From NCBI RefSeq assembly GCF_014905175.1, contig NC_057790.1, positions 9,610,001 to 9,674,000 on the forward strand: a stretch of DNA of 64,000 nt. The letters run 5' to 3'. Below the pieces are notes generated by a model that did not search any database, was not told where the DNA came from, and was given only the letters and a program-made list of their open reading frames with translations. Position numbers and translations under genes: made by a program. This stretch comes from Aphidius gifuensis (taxonomy: Eukaryota; Arthropoda; Insecta; Hymenoptera; Braconidae). Each line of letters starts with the position of its first letter. Positions within the stretch are counted from its first letter, which is position 1. Positions 33,214-45,169 of the stretch are shown here, in pieces.

Positions 33214-33845
33214 TATGTTTGTGTAAAACAAAACAATTCAATGGAAAACCGGACAAAATAATAACTATATATACATATATTATCGATAGTTTTTTTTTCT
33301 TGGATTTATTTTTTTTCTAAATTTTGTAAATTAAATAAATCATTTGAAAAACATTTAATAATAATTTATTTGTTGAATATTATAAATTCTAGAAATTAAA
33401 CAAAATCATTTAAAAGTATTAAATAATAATTCATTTATTTATTATTTTCTTGATTTAAATATTATCATTAAAATTTTATAAATTTAAAAATTTATTTTAT
33501 GGCTGATATTTTCAGAATAATTTTTGTGTAAAAAGTTTGTGTAAGACCGAACAATTAAATGGAAAACCGAAAAAAATAATAACTATGTGCACTATCAATA
33601 TTTTTTTTTTCTTAGATTTATTTTTTTTCCAAATTTTGTTAATGTAAATTAACTAAATCATTTGAAAAACATTTAATAATGATTCATTTATTTATTTATA
33701 TTTTATAAATTTCAGAAATTAAATGAAATCATTCAAAAATATTAAATAATAAATTATTTATTTATTATTTTCTTGATTTGAAAAATTATCATTAATATCT
33801 TATATATTTGCAAATTAATTTTATGGCTGATATTTTCAGATTAAT
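33214..33845. repeat. Tandem duplication, period about 315 bp
   Basis: The order GTGTAA, CAATTCAATGGAAAACCG, ATAATAACTAT, CTTGGATTTATTTTTTT, ATCATTTGAAAAACATTTAAT, TTTATTATTTTCTTGATTT, TTTTATGGCTGATATTTTCAGA is present twice (33214-33525 and 33527-33845). The copies differ by many small changes. No coding frame. Confidence 0.8.
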
Positions 33846-33894
33846 TTTTGTAAACATGCAACAGTTTTATAAACATATTATACAGCTAAAATAT

Positions 33895-34995
33895 CGTAGC
33901 CGGATCATTTATTAGACAATCAATATTGCCCTTTAAAATAATCCAACTAGATATGTAATTAATTTAACCCTGTTTATCCTGCGCAGCCAGGGTGCATAAG
34001 AAAGGTAGGGAGATATAAATTACGTAATGTAGGGAGAGGTAAAAAGGAACCTGAAAAATACGCGATAATAGTACACAAATTAAACACAAATAATTTATAG
34101 AAACTTGAGTCAAACACAAAAATTATACTGTTAAATAAAATGGTGAATTTATTATTAAAATACCACAAGTTTACCAATAGTATTGATGTTGAGTAACAGA
34201 TAGTTAAATTTGGACCGACATGGACCTTGAGATAATCGACGCACTTGTGTAACACTGAATTTACAATAAAAATTATAACGAAGATCACTTTAACATATGT
34301 TTGATTTAATAATTACATAAACGCTTTACTATACTTTACAGGTCGTAGCTAAGACCAGATCCATAACCACGAGGTCGCTTATTGTTATATTTAAAATAAT
34401 TAAATATTTTTATCAAGCAAATTATTGCTTAAATCAGCCAACTATAATTTACTTTATTCAATATTTATTTGATTAGATAATTTAACACAAGATATGTACT
34501 TGAATTTAAATTAAAAGAACAAGCCAACTTAGACCATGTGGTCGGAATTTATTACAAGTTAAATTCGAACTGATTTTAATGAGTTTAAAATGATAATTTA
34601 CGTAGCCAAATATAATTGAAAATATTTAAACACAATAACTCAATAAAATATTGAATAAGTATAACTTACAGTTTTTCGGCTGATGACGCTTAAAATTATT
34701 CTAAGACCTTTTAAAGCACTTATCAAAGCAGTTACAGCAGTTAAAGCTGGTAGTCACAGGATCAGAGATCCCAGTGAACTGATCGATATATTGGGTCAGT
34801 GGCACACGCTAACCGTAGGGTAGGTCGGGAATATTCGGGGGTGCTCGGGGATGCGTTTGCTCCCTTAAATGTTACCCGTATGATTCATAAGATGGAGCTA
34901 GGGGTATCCAATTGGACCCTGAATATATAATTTTATAAAATACAATTTATATGAAATAAAAAAAAATGGTTCGGCGCTTACCGCAGGACATTACA
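33895..34995 (+). mobile_element. LTR-like dispersed repeat, copy 1
   Basis: It begins (C/T)GTAGC(C/T)GGATCATTTATTAGAC and ends TTACCGCAGGACATTACA, so the consensus would start TG and end CA. Shared landmarks with the copy at 43951-47535 are CAACTAGATATGTAATTAA, ACCCTGTTTATCCTGC, ACGTAATGTAG(G/C)GAGAGG, AAAAAGGAACCTGAAAAATAC, CCACGAGGTCG and AAGATGGAGCTAGGGGTATC. No protein-coding part and no clear target duplication were found. It could be a solo LTR or a non-coding LTR-type element. The open frame at 33974-34288 is within it and unsupported. Confidence 0.65.
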
Positions 34996-35229
34996 CAGCA
35001 TTAAATTGAAAAAAAAGTAACATATCTAAAATTATATACAACATAAATTAAAAAGTACGATAGATAAAAACGTTCGACTTACCACAAAAATTAGTAACAT
35101 ATTTATCAAGCCTCCATTCGGCCAATAAATTTTTAAAATACACTGAACTTCAACTCATGTTGATTTAAAAAGGATAAAATTACGACTTTACACCAAAAAA
35201 ATTTCACCTTCGCAATCAACAAAGCTCGT

Positions 35230-36070
35230 TAAAGAGAAAAAATGTATTAAGAAAATTTTCGATATCTTGAATAGTTTTCGAGTTATGATAATTCGAAATT
35301 TTCGATATATTGATTTTTTTTTTCCAAATATAATAATTGCAATAGATAAGACTCGACGAGAAAAAAAAAGTCTACATAAAAATTTCGATATTTCAAATAG
35401 TTTTTGAGTTATAACAACGTATATATTTCGATATATTGAATTTTTTTTTGTTAATTTTAATAACGGCTATCGATAAAACTCCCCAAGTTAAAAAAAAAGC
35501 CCAAATAGAAATTTCTACATCTCGAATGGTTATCGAATTATCAATATTTTTTCTAATAGTATATACGGTATTTTTTTTCAAGATTTATTTATTTTTCAGC
35601 TAGATTTATAGACAAACACACAATATCTACATAATTTTACCAGCTGTATTTTTTACTTAGCTATATTTTTTACTTAGCTACATCTTTTCTTTAGCTACGT
35701 CTATCCCTTCACAATCTCTTCTAAAACCGTATACATTTTTAGAAAAATATCGATAATTCGATAACCATTCGGGATATAGAAATTTCTATTTGGGTTTTTT
35801 TTTTAACTTGGCGAGTTTTATCGATAGCCGTTATGAAAAATTCAAAAAAAAACAAAAATTTAATATATCGAAATATATGTTATTATAACTCAAAAGCTAT
35901 TTGAAATATCGAAATTTTTTTGTAGACTTTTTTTTTTCTCGACGCTTTTTATTTATTGCAATATTTATATTTAGAAAAAAAAAATCAATATATATAAATT
36001 TTTAAATTATCATAACTCGAAAACTATTGAAGATATCGAAAATTTTCTCAGGACATTTTTTTCTCTTTGC
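35230..36070. repeat. Third long foldback; loop holds TAGCTAAGTAAAA repeats
   Basis: Left arm about 35230-35575 and right arm about 35735-36070 pair through GAAAATTTTCGATATCTT, CTCGACGAGAAAAAAAAAG, ATAACGGCTATCGATAAAACT and TAGAAATTTCTA. The loop (35580-35730) contains three TTTTACTTAGCTA units, the complement of the tandem repeat at 9000-9180. Confidence 0.8.
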
Positions 36071-36089
36071 CGACGATTTTTTAATTAAT

Positions 36090-37680
36090 TTAATTTTCAT
36101 TGAATTTATAATTTATACAAAACAAAAAAAAAAAAAATACTTTTTTTTAATCATGTAAATCAAGACAACGAGATTTTTGAAGATTCAACGATGATGGACT
36201 TCAGTTTGGATTGGATTTACAATAATTAACACAATTTTGTTTCAATGTTGAATATTTATATAACTGATTAAATAAGTATATGTTGAGATTGAAAACAAGA
36301 GTGAGTGTCGTGAGATTATTACAGTTTTTATAATCTTGGTTTTGAAAATAATTTGTGGTAGGAATATTGCTTTGACCAATTCTAAAACATTGTTCCCATG
36401 ATAGTCAGCAAATTACTTTATGAAAATCTTACAGAATTGTATTTTATTTAATTAAATTTAAAATCAAAAATAAATAAATTGGCGAAATAATAATCCCGTT
36501 GACTGTTGCTGCTATATGATCTTAAATGTTGGTATGAATGATTGTGTTTTATCCGGTGAATTCAATTGTAATATTTGTAACATGCCAGTTATCTTCTCGG
36601 ACCGCTTGTTACCGTCATCTTACCTGTAATATGTCCTTTCTAATGAACAAAGCTGAAATCCAATAATCTAACGAAAATAATAATAATAATTTTTATCCAA
36701 AAACGTAATAATTAAAATCAGGGGTTTTCAAATCACCTTAAAACCGGAAAAAGGCATAACACAATCTCGCGCTCAGAACACATTCATACCTGGACAAAAT
36801 ACAATTAAACAATGAATAAAACAACCGAAACAAGCAATCTAGAGGAAAGCCGCAGGGTCGCTCAGTGTGTGGGTTTTGGTAGAAGGGCCGGATAAAGCTG
36901 TTACAATTATTTTACCTGAAAATAATAATTAATAAATACCCCAAAATTAATAACAAAAGACACAATTAATTCATTTTACTCCAAATTCATTTATCAAACA
37001 CAACGTAACTCAAGTAGTCAACGTAACTCAAATACAAAATAAACTAATCCATAATTATCTCAAAAATCATAATCTAAAGGGGACCGCGTCCAACAAAATA
37101 TAAATCAATTAATAATTAATAAACTAAATCTAATAATCAAAAGTATCAAAAAGTATCATAATCAACTCGAGGATCCGCCTTGAGTTGATCATAAAATCAA
37201 AGTTAAACAAAAGGTAGCACATGGTGGTTGATCCACCATGTCCAACATATAGAAAAATAACCTCAAACTCACCGTCGCCAGACGACTGGTTAAAACAAAG
37301 GTCCAGTCAGTCTGACGTCTCAAAGACAAGAGAGAGAATTTACACTCCTAATTATTTTACTCAATTTTACATATGGAAAAAAGGGGGGATTTGCCTTATT
37401 CTAATATGACTTGATGTTGATGATGTCGCTAGTTGAAGAGTCGAACCATTGTCTATGTGACTTAGCCTTTAAGGCAACGAGAATCGTTACAGCCTCTTCC
37501 CCAGACTCTTCCAGTACGACAGCATTCCACATCCTTCCTGCTATGCTAAAATTCAGGACACAAAAATCGGAAAGACAAAAATTCAATGAAAAGTCAGATT
37601 AATTAATATGATCTATCAACTCAACCACCGGTTAGCCCGCTAGTCAGTTGGCTGATCGAAAAGTCAGACAAATATTTAAA
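36090..37680. other. No gene recognised
   Basis: AT-rich with GC-richer islands. A TTGTTCCCATGATAGTCAGCA box near 36390 resembles GTGGTTCCCATAGTAGTCAGCA near 55010 inside a solo LTR, so LTR debris is likely. A perfect hairpin CATGGTGG/CCACCATG lies at 37220-37240. A short minus-strand frame (37586-37401, with RMWNAVVLEESGEEAVTILV) is not recognised and has no support beyond being open. Confidence 0.4.
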
Positions 37681-37687
37681 CAATTGA

Positions 37688-37756
37688 TGTACCAGTTGGT
37701 CAGTCAAATGATGTACCGGATGGTCAATCAAATGATGTACCAGTTAGTCAGTCTGA
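37688..37756 (+). repeat. Three-copy 28-bp tandem repeat
   Basis: ATGATGTACC(A/G)G(T/A)TGGTCA(G/A)TC units follow each other, the last with TTAGTCAGTC. Confidence 0.75.
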
Positions 37757-38642
37757 TAGTTGATTCCGCCAAGACTCATCAACAGTATCAAGCCAATCAA
37801 AATTCAAAGCAACCAATTATTTAATTTTATAATCAGAATTAATATTAATAGAAATAATCTTTAATAAATTAGCAATAATATCTAGACCTTATGATAATCT
37901 ATCAAGAACTCATTGTATTTTCGGATGACACATGAAACTTTCATCGCGGTCGGTAATGAAGATTTCTACTTTGCTGACTGATGGTAAAGTAGATTTTCCA
38001 AGTTTCAAGAGCCAATCAAATATGCAATAAAATTTTTTCAGAAATTTAAAAAAAATTTTTGGAAATTATCCAAAAATATTCTCTATTTTAGATCGACTCC
38101 TGAAAATTTTTCTTGTCAGCAATAAATTTACCCGAAATATTAATTTTTTATTATTATTCATTCATTTTTCAATACTATCATAGGACTGTAAGCTGACGTC
38201 ATCATTCAGTTTTTCAACTTGAATATCAATTTAACATGAAATTACAAAAATATGATTCTCGTAGAATGTATTCAAAGATAAAAAAATTGAGAGTCATCAA
38301 AAAAGTAAAGTCAACTATATTTTTTATTTTTCTAAAATAATATAAATCACGTTCAACGTGAAGACAATGATTTGAACCGGGCATCGAAACATGATCCATG
38401 ACGTACGGCAAGCAGGCGCGGTCATTGTAGGTCCATTGTTTCAATCATGCATCGCTTTTTATTTTTTGCTTACTTTGCACATTTTTATTTTTTCTTTCAA
38501 GACAAATGTATTGTTCTTTTTATTTGATAAATATATTTTATGTTGATTGCACGGTAAATTATTCATCTTTCATTAGTCAGTGGTCAGTTGATCTCGCGGC
38601 AACTACTTCCTTCTGATTATTAAAAAAATTATATATTAAAAA

Positions 38643-40186
38643 ATGTATTCTATCGAAAGGTGTGAGAAGCTTGTTAACATTTTAAGTGCGGGTTATTCAT
38701 CTGCAAATACTATTGAGAAAATTGATCGATGGATCAAATGGGGTAATGTAAATGTAAAACTATTGAATGAATTTGTGAAAAATTCAGCTGATTCAGTGGG
38801 TGTAAAAAAAAGAATACAATTAGTGGTAGTTAGACTCACAACTATAGTTGAAAAGTTACAAGTAAAAAGAGAAAAAACATTACATCATGGTGCTGGTATG
38901 AGCACTCATCATGATGAACCGACATTGCATGACAGAGTGAAATGGAATGACATGGAGAATATTTTTAAAGGCAATATTATAACCGGAAGTGTGACAAACC
39001 TTTATCATATAAGAATTGAAGATTTTCTCAGAGATGCCCAAACTGTTGTCAGCAAAAAACTAAAAGCTTTTTTGAAAAAAAAAATTAATCTCAAGATCAA
39101 TTCATGTTTACATTGTGAATATGAGATTTTGAAAGATGACAAAGAAGTGAGAGAAATTAAGTCATTTAATACGAAAAATGCTGTTATACTACCAGCAACA
39201 AACCTCGATGAATGGTTCGATGAACACTTTTTCGATCCATTATTAAAGAAAATTGAGGAGTTCAATCTTGGTATTTCTGGTTGGAGTTTAAAAGAAATTC
39301 AGAGCATTATCTTCACTGTATGCAAATATCAACCGTTGCGTGGTGGTGATTCGACATTTGTACAGATGCCTGCTGACATTGAAAAAAAAAAAGCTGTGCT
39401 GAATATCAAAAATAGAGATAATTTTTTTTTTTGTGGTGTCGGTTACGCTTAGCAGGCTCACAAATCAGCAAGGCTTATTGTCGTTTATATATTTGTGATA
39501 GATGTCTAAATCATTTCTCGTCAGAGCTTTATTTGGACAGACATTTGGCTGACTGTTGTCAAATTAATCATGCACGGATGATTATGCCGAAAGAAGATGC
39601 CAATATACTGAAATTCAAAAATCATCGATACAGAGAACTTGTACCTTTTGTCGTTTATGCTGATTTGGAGTGCATTTTAAAACCGATTGACAATACTGAC
39701 TCTGAAGAGCATATTCCACACAGTGCTGCGTACTTCGTAAAGTGTAGTCTTGATAACTTATTATCATTCTACAGAATGAATCGAAGTAAAAACTGTATTG
39801 AATGGTTTATTGGGGAATTGGAAAAATTAGCTCACCTGGTCAATAATATACTTTTAAATCCAATACCGATGGAACCGTTGACTGTGCAACAAGAGCACGA
39901 ATTTCAAAATGCCACAATTTGTCATATATGTGAGGAGACTTTCCACGTGCAAGACGTTAAATACCATGATCACGACCATTTTCGGGGAACATATCGAGGT
40001 CCAGCTCATGCTAGATGCAATATTAACTATACAAAGTCTCACAACATACCTGTAGTCATGCACAATTTATCAGGATACGACTCACATTTTTTAATACAAG
40101 AACTTTGCAAGGCATTCGATGGTCGCATACATATACTACCAATAAACAAAGAAAAATACATTTCATTTACGAAAGGCATATATTAA
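38643..40186 (+). pseudogene. Polinton/Maverick-type DNA polymerase B, N-terminal half, frameshifted
   Basis: Two overlapping plus-strand open parts (38643-39452 and 39431-40186) make one protein, broken by a frameshift in the T run at 39422-39431. The first part is an N-terminal region with no motif I can name. The second has CDRC and a C-H zinc-like pair, then FVVYADLE (exonuclease motif with DxE), a CHIC...H..DH zinc cluster and HNLSGYDSH (second exonuclease Asp). Protein-primed family B polymerases of Polintons and relatives replicate linear element DNA. The polymerase catalytic motifs, which should follow, are absent: the frame ends at TAA 40184-40186, directly abutting the convergent capsid-like gene. 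An internal deletion is the simplest explanation. Nearby capsid and protease relics support the assignment. Confidence 0.75.
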
Positions 40187-41047
40187 ACGAGCTTGCGTAC
40201 TGAACCACTAATTGGATTATATTCAACAATTCGATCATGTAAAATCAAACAATAAGCTGATGTTTGAGCTGGAAATTGTGTTGTTGATTCAAATTCAAGT
40301 CGAATATCGACTGGTCCAGATTTAAAAAATTCATTTTGCTTTGAACAATCTATGACAATAAGTGGAGCTTCTTCCAAAAATTTTTGTGGTTGTGGTGTTT
40401 CTGTGTAATAGTAGGAAGCTTGGAAATATGCAAACATATCATATAATAATGACAATTGATTATGAGCAAAATCAATATTTAAATTCGCATAAGGATATGA
40501 TTGTGAATTTAAAAACAGCTTAACATCACACAAGTTACAATGATCAAAAACACTTGAATTGTTTGTTACAGAGTTTTTTCGTCCTGTTTGGAAGCCTAAA
40601 ATTATGTATCTCGGTTTTTCCAATTGTGTCGATGTTTTCACACTCCAATTTTGTTTTGTAGTTGCAAGTAATAGTGGATACTCGTACAATTGCATTTATC
40701 TCATAGCGAATTTCTTCAAACATCTGTGCTATTGCCATTCGTACCAATAAAGTTGTTTTTGGCACAGATTTTCCGTCACTTGTAAGAAATTGTCCAGTAA
40801 TATGTAGTGAACTTTTACTTGGTAGTACACATAAATCTTGATGTTGACTTCCAATCCGGATTTCATCGTTGTTATTGAATGTTGAAGAGCCATAAGGCTG
40901 ATGAGCATGTAACTCACAATGGGCAATCGATTCATCAAAAATGATCGGTTCTTGTATACTTAAAATTTCATCCATGGTATAATACAAAAAAAGCAACAAA
41001 ATGACACTTTTATTTCCGTAGATGTTGTTGACGTGGACTGAGACCAA
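40183..41047 (-). pseudogene. Major-capsid-like protein of the Polinton-type element, internally deleted
   Basis: Two minus-strand frames (41047-40544 and 40695-40183) carry the N-terminal and C-terminal parts of a capsid-like protein known from Polinton/Maverick-type elements of insects. The N part includes an ILSIQEPIIFDESI segment and a FEEIRYEIN segment. The C part includes LEKPRYIILGF and VFDHCNL. They are in different frames, and together they are much shorter than a full capsid protein, so the middle is missing. The stop overlaps the stop of the polymerase relic (convergent, sharing TTAA). Not functional as it stands. The structural role is inferred from family and context. Confidence 0.6.
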
Positions 41048-41219
41048 GACTCTTGAGAAACTGAATACTCTGATGTGTTATTGCTTTGCTTCCTTGCTTT
41101 TGACTGATTTTTTTTTGGCATAATGTCTCGCATTTATAGCTTTGCCCAATTATTTTATTATTATGTTTATTCTTTTTTTCTTTTTTTTTTTTAAAAAACG
41201 ATGCCCATATTTTTTTTTC

Positions 41220-41907
41220 CTATTTGACACTTTTAATGTGTAGTCGAATTGTAATCGTTTCTCCACGGAAATTCACAATTTCACCATCCTGATCGACAAT
41301 TTTTAATTGCAATTGATGTATTGCTTGCACTGTGACTGGCAGATAAATGACATGGTACTTCAACAATCTTATATCCAGGAGGCACAACTGGGAAAAATTC
41401 ATGTATTGTGTGAACTTTGTGCTAATTCATATATGCACCGGTTGTTATGTTACACTGAATTTGGAGTGTATTGACCTTTAATATAGCAACAGGCAAGTCA
41501 GATTTATGTAGAATATCAGCTTCGAGGATTCGTTTTGTAAAGCCCAACAATTATCCAATCGAGTCTCCTATTTCAAAATGAATACGTTTGTTACATTTAA
41601 CCTCACTATGTAGTTCATGGTTATTTGGTTGAATACTAATAGTAACGTCATTCTGACATATTGCTTTTTGGATATAACTTCCAATATCCTCAATTTCATA
41701 ACTTCCTGTTAGAATTGTAATCAGTTTACAACCTTCAATGTAGACTTTATTGTTACCAACGTCAATATTCGGTATAGAATTGAATGTTGTAAACTCGACA
41801 AGCCCAGCAACGTAATTTTTATTTGCTGACAACTCAATCGGCGGGAAGTATTGTATTTCATGAGTCGATGACCTGCCCGACAATGTCAACGTAAATGAAT
41901 CATCCAT
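41220..41907 (-). pseudogene. Minor-capsid/penton-like protein of the Polinton-type element, broken
   Basis: An open part 41907-41551 begins with an ATG and reads TLSGRSSTHEIQYFPPIEL, then LTGSYEIEDIG. Coding-like sequence continues in shifted frames to about 41220, with LHKSDLPVAILK, VHTIHEFFPVVPPGY and ETITIRLHIK. The order and neighbours (capsid-like gene on one side, protease on the other, same strand) suit the second virion-type protein of Polintons. The name is inferred from context, so treat it as tentative. Confidence 0.55.
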
Positions 41908-41929
41908 GACTAATGATTATTTTAGCATG

Positions 41930-42190
41930 TGTCATGATTATTTATATTCTCTTGCCAGCCAGAAATTTGAGACATAGATGACCGCAAACAATTGTATTAT
42001 AATTTTGATATTTTTCATAATTATATTTGATGCTACCAACACCGAGATAATTCATAAATCAGTTCTTGTGGAGGCTTCAAATCACCAAAGCTATTGAAAT
42101 AAATGACATCATTGAGCCGTTTTTTGTATGCAACCCAATGTGTACCAGCACCATCTTTATCATCAAGATTTACAATTGCAGAAAATACAA
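41930..42190 (-). pseudogene. Adenain-like cysteine protease of the Polinton-type element, frameshifted
   Basis: The minus strand shows a GAGTHWVAY segment with the catalytic His, then VIYFNSFGDLKPP (acidic position here Asn), and in a shifted frame IVCGHLCLKFL with the catalytic Cys, ending at TAA about 41937. Spacing and order match the adenovirus-type maturation protease that Polintons carry. A one-base frameshift near 42055 and lack of a clear start make it a pseudogene. No packaging ATPase or retroviral-like integrase was seen nearby. Confidence 0.7.
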
Positions 42191-43560
42191 AGCAATACGT
42201 ATGGTGCTGAAAAAAGTTAAGCTGAACGTTTGAGGCTTAGAACATCCAAAGCAATACGTATGGGACTAAAAGAAACCTAAAGCAATACGTATTGTGTCAA
42301 AAGAAATTGAAGCAAAACTAATGGGGTCATTAAAATTGAAGCAATACGTATAGGGCTGAAAAAAATTAAAGCAATACGTATGAGGCTCAGAAAATTCAAA
42401 GCAATACGTATTGGGTCAAAAAAAAATAAAAGCAATACGTATGAGGCTTAGAAAATCTAAAGCAATACGTATAAGGCTAGAAAAAAATTAAAGCAATACG
42501 AATGAGGCTCAAAAATCACGAAGCAATACGTATGGGGCTGAAAAAAGTTAAAGCAATACGTATGAGGCTCAGAAAATCCGAAGCGATATGTACGGGGGTC
42601 AAAAAAATTGAAGCAATACGTATGGGGCTGTAAAAAAGTAGAGCAATACATTTGAGGCTTAGAGAATTCGAAGCGATAAGTATAAGGCTGGAAAAAAATT
42701 AAAGCAATACGTTTAAGGCTCAGAAAATACAAAGCAATACGTATAAGGCTCAGAAAATACAAAGCAATACGTATGGTGCTGGAAAAAAATAAAACAATTT
42801 GTATAAGGCTTAGAAAAGCCTAAGCGATATGTATGGGGGTCAAAAAAATTGAAGCAATACGTATAAGGCTGAAAAACAGTAAAGCAATACGTTTGAGGCT
42901 TAGAAAATCCAAAGCAATAAGTATGGAGCTAAAAGAAACCTAGAGCAATTCGTATTGGGTCAAAAGAAATTGAAGCAATACTTAAAGGGCTGAAAAAGAT
43001 TAAAGCAATAAGTATGGGGCTCAGAAAAATTGAAGCTATACGTATAAGGGTTAGAAAAACCAAAGCAATATTTATGGAGCTGGAAAAAATGGATCTATAC
43101 GTATGGGGCTTATAAAATCCAAAGCAATTCAAATAAGGCTCAGAAAGATTAAAGCAATACGTATACGGCTTAAAAAACCTGAAGCAATACGTATGGAGTC
43201 GGGAAAAATTAAAGCAATACGTATGAGGCTCAGAAAATATAAAGCGATACGTATGTGGATGAAAAAGAATCAAAAAATACGTATGAGGCTCAGAAAATCC
43301 GAAGCGATATGTACGGGGGTTGAAAAAATTGAAGCAATACGTATGGGGCTGAAAAAAAATAAAGCAATACGTTTCAGGCTCAGAAAATCTGAAGCTATAC
43401 ATATGGGGCTAAAAGAAGCAATACGTATGGAGATGGAAAAAATTAAAGCAGTATGTATGAGGCTCAGAAAATTCAAAGCTCTACGTATTAGGCTCAAAAA
43501 AATCAAAGCACTACGTATGGGGCGGAAGAAAATTGAAGCAATACATATGAGTATTACAAA
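42190..43560. repeat. ~30-bp minisatellite, about 45 copies
   Basis: Consensus about AAAGCAATACGTATGGGGCT followed by GAAAAAAATT or CAGAAAATCC. The two endings often alternate, giving a two-unit higher-order repeat. Many copies are diverged. The array directly follows the protease relic. Because the unit length is often a multiple of three without stops, open frames appear on both strands (42457-42762, 42929-43402, 43103-43564); these are by-products. A single inverted copy (CATACGTATTGCTTTATTG) lies at about 43661. Confidence 0.9.
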
Positions 43561-44906
43561 ATAATTATTTCTTATTGTCTTCTAAGTTAATTACACTCTA
43601 AGAAGTTGACGGTGCTCCGCAATACAAATAAATTCTATCTATCTATTTCAAATACCCTCATACGTATTGCTTTATTGAAAAAAAAAAAAATCTATAAAAT
43701 TAGTTCATGCTATGAAATAGTAATACAAAATAATTATTTCTTATTGTTTTCTAAGTAAATCAACATTCTATAAAATTCAGTGACCAAAAAACCTAGGCTC
43801 CCAGAGAACCCCTATTCACCCCATCCTGTATTTAGCTGTCATCAGTAGTTGAATTCACTAGGTAATAGAATTTTCCTTGAATTCTCTCAATTTATTTAAA
43901 TATTAACGAATTGAACAAATTGTCTGTATTATTGTTTTTATTTGAAATATTGTAGCTGGATCATTTATTAGACATATGGATTTTGCCCAAAAAAATAACC
44001 CAACTAGATATGTAATTAAATTAACCCTGTTTATCCTGCTCAGCAAAGAAACATTAGAAGGGTAGGGAGACGATTTTACGTAATGTAGCGAGAGGTAAAA
44101 AGGAACCTGAAAAATACTCGAGAATGTAACACAATAATACAATAAAAATAATTTTAAACAACACTTGTAAATTTAATAACATTCGAAGCACAATTTATTT
44201 TAGAATTAATTCATTTACTATTACATAAAAATGCGGTACAAACAAATATTAATTAAGTAACCCAATTAAAATTACTCGCGCGTCGCGTCGAAAAGAGAGA
44301 ACCTAAAACCATGCGGTCGTGGCGGAGTCAGAGACTGAAAATTATTTTAATGCAAATAACCCGTTCAACAAATAAATTACGACGGCCGAAATATCAGTGA
44401 CGGGATTGGGAAGCAATCCAGTCGATTAATTAAATAAGTCACTGACTCTACATTGACGCAACGATTACGCGTGGCTTTTACAATATTAATAACCCGAGTG
44501 GAAATTGAGATCAAGTCTTGATCAAGACTTGATCAGGCAACATTGATTTCAACGACAGTTGATTTAACTTGATCAAGAACGTAACGCTAAACGATCAATC
44601 AAGTATTTTGATCAAAACTTGATCAAGTATCTTGATCAAATCTTGATCACGTTTAGCGTTACGTTCTTGATCAAGATTTGATCAAGAGGCTTGATCAAGA
44701 TTTGATCAAGAGGCTTGATCAAGACTTGATCAAGAGGCTTGATCAAAACTTGATCAAGATATTTCATCAAAGCTTGATCGAAAAAATGAAAAAAAAAAAT
44801 TATTTACAAATTATTAATTTTTTATTATTGTATTATGAAGTGTGATGTCATAGAGAAGAGTTGGATAATTTTCGAGCGCAGAAGTTTTTTTTGTTTTTTC
44901 TAATAC

Positions 44907-44990
44907 ACGGTAACCGGGAATCGAACCGACGAAGTATAAATTGACGTAGTAACGGGTACGCTTTAGACCGCTCGACCACGGAGGGAAACG
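44907..44990 (-). repeat. tRNA-like sequence (Ser/Leu-type A box)
   Basis: The minus strand reads CCGTGGTCGAGCGGTCTAAAG, a strong match to the A-box region of long-variable-arm tRNAs, and later GGTTCGATTCCCGG, a strong B box. The acceptor ends and anticodon arm do not fold well by eye, so it is called a tRNA-derived repeat. The open frame at 44848-45042 overlaps it and is not a gene. Confidence 0.5.
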
Positions 44991-45169
44991 ATGTACCGTG
45001 TGATTTTTTGAAGCGTATATATTTAGACCAGTCTTGAGACATTATTAGGCCACGTTTGGCGTTTTTTTTCTCAGTAAAAAAACTTTTATCAATATTTAAA
45101 AAAAAAAATCGTAATAATGAACATAATATATAATAAATTAAAAAGTTAATGTTTTCTTGATCCTATCTT

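Noticed and set aside
37401..37602. Small frames on both strands around 37.5 kb as a conserved gene
   Set aside because: Less AT-rich and superficially protein-like, but too short and with no motif I can name.
42190..43560. CRISPR array
   Set aside because: The units are contiguous with no unique spacers, and the setting is a eukaryotic nuclear genome.
42457..43564. Repetitive proteins encoded on both strands of the minisatellite
   Set aside because: Open frames follow from a unit without stops; both strands being open at once argues for a by-product.
44907..44990. Functional tRNA-Ser or tRNA-Leu gene
   Set aside because: Promoter boxes are good but stems and anticodon arm do not pair convincingly by eye; left as a tRNA-like repeat.
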